NCBI GenBank assembly: GCA_017630995.1
Contig: JAGBUD010000059.1
Coordinates: forward strand, 1 to 9,420
Origin: Clostridia bacterium
Lineage (GTDB): Bacteria > Bacillota_A > Clostridia > Oscillospirales > CAG-272
Length of the DNA stretch: 9,420 nt
Reading direction: 5' to 3'
Shown here: positions 7,261 to 9,420 of the stretch, piece after piece
Position numbering within the stretch: position 1 is the first letter of the stretch
How the letters are laid out: each line of letters opens with the position of its first letter
Position numbers and translations under genes: made by a program
The notes under the pieces: generated by a model
What the model saw: only the letters and a program-made list of their open reading frames with translations
Database searches by the model: none
What the model was told of the DNA's origin: nothing

Positions 7261-7650
7261 TTATACGTAATAGGTGTTGGGCTTGAAGATAAGACCAAAG
7301 AAGTCAACTACCCAACCAATACCGAAGAGAGCACCGGTAAGGAAGTAAACGATACCCATACCAACCTTGCCTTCGTAGAACTTGTGAGCACCGATACCAC
7401 CAAGGAAGAACCAAAGAAGAAGTGCAACCCACTTGTTCTTGGGAGTGCCAACGTGAGCGTTTACGTTAGCGTTGGTGTTGGTGTTAGTGTTGTTAACAAC
7501 GATCTGGGGAGCTGCCTGCTGAACTTCTCCAACCTGGCATCCGCAGTGGGGGCAAACTACAGCGCGAGCTGCAATCTTCTGGCCGCACTCTTTGCAGAAC
7601 TTGGTCTCAGGAGCTGCGGTAGTAGTGGTCTGATTCTGATTTTCAGTCAT
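7261..7650 (-). CDS. Zinc-ribbon TM2-domain membrane protein
   Basis: This 129-residue protein has a Thr/Gln-rich start, a zinc ribbon with Cys19 and Cys22 (CKEC) and Cys33 and Cys36 (CPHC), and an Asn-rich linker (NNTNTNTNANVN, about 53-64). It ends in a TM2 domain (about 71-122) with two helices around the GGIGAHKFYEGK signature and a WVVDFFGLI second helix. TM2 domains are widespread in bacteria and lack a settled function; the ribbon is a common N-terminal partner. The protein should sit in the cytoplasmic membrane with the ribbon in the cytoplasm. GGAGG lies directly upstream of the ATG. It heads a two-gene operon with the small membrane protein at 6771-7223 and is driven by the promoter at 7743-7771. 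Confidence 0.9.
   Translation of the reverse strand: MTENQNQTTTTAAPETKFCKECGQKIAARAVVCPHCGCQVGEVQQAAPQIVVNNTNTNTNANVNAHVGTPKNKWVALLLWFFLGGIGAHKFYEGKVGMGIVYFLTGALFGIGWVVDFFGLIFKPNTYYV
7450..7497 (-). repeat. Hexamer-like repeat encoding the Asn-rich linker
   Basis: Read on the plus strand, this stretch is a run of degenerate GTTNNN units (GTTAGC, GTTGGT, GTTAGT and similar) encoding alternating Asn-Thr, Asn-Ala and Asn-Val pairs. A shorter GTTAAC run at about 7200-7216 encodes NVNVN at the start of the downstream gene. Confidence 0.6.
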
Positions 7651-7704
7651 TTTTATATTCCTCCAAAAAAATTAGTAACGAAAGAAAACTTACGTTATTT
7701 TATT

Positions 7705-7735
7705 TATATGCCTAAATTATTATTTTAGGTATATA
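7705..7735. promoter_or_regulatory. Palindrome at the transcription start of the TM2 operon
   Basis: Arms TATATGCCTAAA (7705-7716) and TTTAGGTATATA (7724-7735) pair at 11 of 12 positions around a seven-base loop. With the predicted start near 7736 the element covers the first bases of the leader. It could be an operator or a 5' mRNA stem-loop; it lacks a T run on the minus strand, so a terminator is less likely. Confidence 0.45.
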
Positions 7736-7742
7736 TGTGGCA

Positions 7743-7771
7743 ATTATAGCACACGTCAAAAACCTTGTCAA
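7743..7771 (-). promoter_or_regulatory. Consensus sigma-A promoter of the TM2 operon
   Basis: On the minus strand a perfect TTGACA (7771-7766) is followed after exactly 17 bases by a perfect TATAAT (7748-7743). Transcription should begin near 7736, leaving a leader of about 86 bases before the ATG at 7650. This is the strongest promoter in the window, suggesting high expression unless repressed. Confidence 0.85.
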
Positions 7772-7921
7772 TACTTTTTGCGAAAAATTTACATTAAAAT
7801 GATACAATTTATTAACATATTATTTCATAATTAGCAAAAAAATCCAAAATTCTTGCAACGAGCATAAAAAACACGCAGCTTTGCGGTTGATATTTATAGC
7901 TTTTCGGCAAAATTAATGGTG

Positions 7922-7950
7922 TTGACAACGATTTTTTTATATGTTAATAT
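7922..7950 (+). promoter_or_regulatory. Sigma-A promoter of the MATE gene
   Basis: A perfect TTGACA (7922-7927) is followed after 17 bases by TAATAT (7945-7950). An overlapping TATAAT at 7948-7953 would give a 20-base spacer and is less likely. The leader to the ATG at 8013 would be about 56 bases. Confidence 0.7.
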
Positions 7951-8012
7951 AATATGGTAAATCAGTCTATAGGAATTTTATTTATACTCAATACTAGAAA
8001 AACGGATAATTT

Positions 8013-9377
8013 ATGAAGACACTTTCAAAGGATTTTACAAAGGGAAATATTCCCCGTCAGCTGCTGTTTTTCTCGCTGCCGTTTATGGCGTCAAACGCCT
8101 TGCAGGTTTTATACAGCACGATAGATATGATAATAGTAGGTAAATTCGTCGGCACGGAGGGGCTTTCCGCGGTTTCGCAGAGCAGCCAGATAATAAACTT
8201 TGCAACGATGATATGCCTTGGCTTCTCAAACGCGGGTCAGGTGCTTGTGGCGCAGGCTCTCGGTGCGGGAAAGCGAAAAGAGATGAGCAGCATTATTGGA
8301 ACGCTTTTTGGCTTCATCGTCCTTGTTGCCGTGCTTTTTTCTGCTATTATGCTCTCGCTTTCAAGCGTGATTTTGAAAGTTATGCAAATTCCCTCGGAGT
8401 CTTTCGTTATGGCGCGCCAATATCTTATCGTATGCGCAGCGGGACTCATTTTCACCGCGGGATATAACATGGTTTCTGCCGTTCTTCGCGGCATGGGTGA
8501 CGCAAAGCGCCCGTTTATGTTTATCGGAATTGCCTCTGCCGTCAATCTCGTGCTTGACATACTGTTCACGGGTATATGGGGCTGGGGCGTTATCGGTGCG
8601 GCATATGCAACGATAATCGGTCAAGCAGCTTCTTTTGCATTCTCCTTGGTTTATCTTTACGTAAAGCGTCAAGCATTTGGATTTGATTTCAGTCGCGAAA
8701 GCTTTATTCCCAACAAAAGATACGCAAAAATGATTTTTCAACTTGGAACGCCCATGGCGGTTCAGTCGGGATTTATAAATCTTTCCATGCTCTTTGTCAA
8801 CGCTATGATAAACGGTGTTGGTGTTGTTGCCTCCGCAACCTTTGGCGTTGGTGTCAGAATTGATGATATAATCAATAAGATTTCGCAGGGAATTCAGTAT
8901 GCCGCAATGCCTATGATAAGCCAAAATAGCGGCGCGGGCGAGATATCGCGAATGAAGAAAACGGTTTACTATGCGTGGATATACTCCTTGAGCTTGACGT
9001 TTGTCTTCATTTTGATGTACATTTTCCTCGGAAAAGAAATGTTTATGCTATTCTCCGACGATATCTTCGTTCATAAGGCGTCGGCAAAATTCATCGGCGC
9101 AATTCTTTGGATGTTCCCGGCATTTGCTCTTATGCGCGGCAGCGGAGCGTTTATTCAAGGAATCGGAAATGCGAAATTGAGTATGGTTCTCGCAATGCTT
9201 GACGGTGTTGTTTTAAGAATCGGTCTTTCTTGGCTTTTCGGAATAGTTTTCGATTGGGGATTTTACGGATTTGTTCTCGGATACGGCCTTGCACCGTACG
9301 GATTTGCCATTCCGAGCGTTATATATTTCCTTTTTGGAAAGTGGAAGAACAAGAAGAGCCTTGCAGAAAAGCTTTAA
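8013..9377 (+). CDS. MATE family multidrug/cation efflux transporter
   Basis: This 454-residue membrane protein has the length and two-lobed pattern of MATE exporters, with about twelve hydrophobic segments. The first lobe opens with LPFMASNALQVLYSTIDMI and VGKFVGTEG (about 22-50), then QALGAGK at 81-87 and LRGMGDAKRP at 158-167. The second lobe repeats the pattern with GTPMAVQSG at 245-253, QNSGAGE at 304-310 and IQGIGNAK at 381-388. MATE pumps expel organic cations, drugs or metabolites in exchange for Na+ or H+; the substrate and coupling ion cannot be read here. The start is supported by a GGA six bases before the ATG and by the K-rich cytoplasmic N-terminus (MKTLSKDFTKGNIPRQL) usual in Clostridia. 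It has its own promoter and looks monocistronic within the window. No clear terminator is seen in the 43 bases that follow. Confidence 0.93.
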   Translation: MKTLSKDFTKGNIPRQLLFFSLPFMASNALQVLYSTIDMIIVGKFVGTEGLSAVSQSSQIINFATMICLGFSNAGQVLVAQALGAGKRKEMSSIIGTLFGFIVLVAVLFSAIMLSLSSVILKVMQIPSESFVMARQYLIVCAAGLIFTAGYNMVSAVLRGMGDAKRPFMFIGIASAVNLVLDILFTGIWGWGVIGAAYATIIGQAASFAFSLVYLYVKRQAFGFDFSRESFIPNKRYAKMIFQLGTPMAVQSGFINLSMLFVNAMINGVGVVASATFGVGVRIDDIINKISQGIQYAAMPMISQNSGAGEISRMKKTVYYAWIYSLSLTFVFILMYIFLGKEMFMLFSDDIFVHKASAKFIGAILWMFPAFALMRGSGAFIQGIGNAKLSMVLAMLDGVVLRIGLSWLFGIVFDWGFYGFVLGYGLAPYGFAIPSVIYFLFGKWKNKKSLAEKL

Positions 9378-9420
9378 CTGAATTTTTAAAAAGTGTATTC
9401 ATAGAAATATATGCTTAGCA

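Larger units (their letters stand above)
7651..8012. other. Divergent intergenic control region
   Basis: These 362 very AT-rich bases separate the TM2 operon from the MATE gene. They hold a promoter in each direction (7743-7771 minus, 7922-7950 plus) and a palindrome near the minus-strand start of transcription. In 7772-7921 I see no gene, RNA or strong hairpin. Confidence 0.7.

Noticed and set aside
7252..7728. Plus-strand 158-codon frame opposite the TM2 protein
   Set aside because: It is antisense to the zinc ribbon and TM2 domain, and its Val/Ser-rich middle is simply the reverse reading of the Asn-rich repeat.
7875..7885. GCAGCTTTGCG also found at 6524-6534, considered as an attachment or repeat site
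   Set aside because: It is an isolated 11-base match with no integrase, flanking duplication or further copies seen, so chance is the simplest explanation.
8237..8924. Minus-strand frames of 110 and 187 codons
   Set aside because: They are antisense to the MATE transporter, which is intact and full length on the plus strand.

Overview
The window looks like a chromosomal segment from an anaerobic Firmicute of the Clostridia type, probably a gut lineage. The evidence is a set of near-consensus sigma-A promoters (TTGACA/TATAAT with 17-base spacers), strong AGGAGG-type ribosome binding sites, AT-rich intergenic DNA with factor-independent terminators, and an oxygen-sensitive 2-hydroxyacyl-CoA dehydratase-type activator. 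This taxonomic view is inference; no rRNA or marker gene is present. I see no tRNA, CRISPR array, insertion sequence or phage gene.

Layout. (1) 1-4614, minus strand: a two-gene operon read from about 4662 leftwards. The first gene encodes an adenylation-carrier-reductase protein resembling carboxylic acid reductases. Twenty-odd bases later follows a large protein with two tandem BcrAD/BadFG ATPase domains, which runs off the left edge. (2) 4615-4897: a divergent control region with one good promoter in each direction. (3) 4898-6523, plus strand: a cytosolic endonuclease/exonuclease/phosphatase-fold hydrolase, then two paralogous small membrane proteins, the second carrying a zinc ribbon. (4) 6524-6770: a convergent intergenic region with two hairpin terminators. 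(5) 6771-7650, minus strand: a zinc-ribbon/TM2-domain protein followed by a small membrane protein, driven by an excellent promoter at 7743-7771. (6) 7651-8012: a second divergent control region. (7) 8013-9377, plus strand: a MATE-family efflux transporter.

The most interesting part is the left operon. The activator resembles the N-terminal half of the long CoA-activase/DUF2229 proteins. From memory, the anaerobic plasmalogen-forming PlsA/PlsR proteins of Clostridium perfringens belong to that superfamily. A neighbouring enzyme able to activate a carboxylic acid, load it on a carrier arm and release it reductively as an aldehyde suggests a fatty-aldehyde or ether-lipid pathway. That link is a hypothesis. 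The rest of the window (small zinc-ribbon and membrane proteins, MATE pump) looks like envelope housekeeping, with no clear functional tie to the operon.
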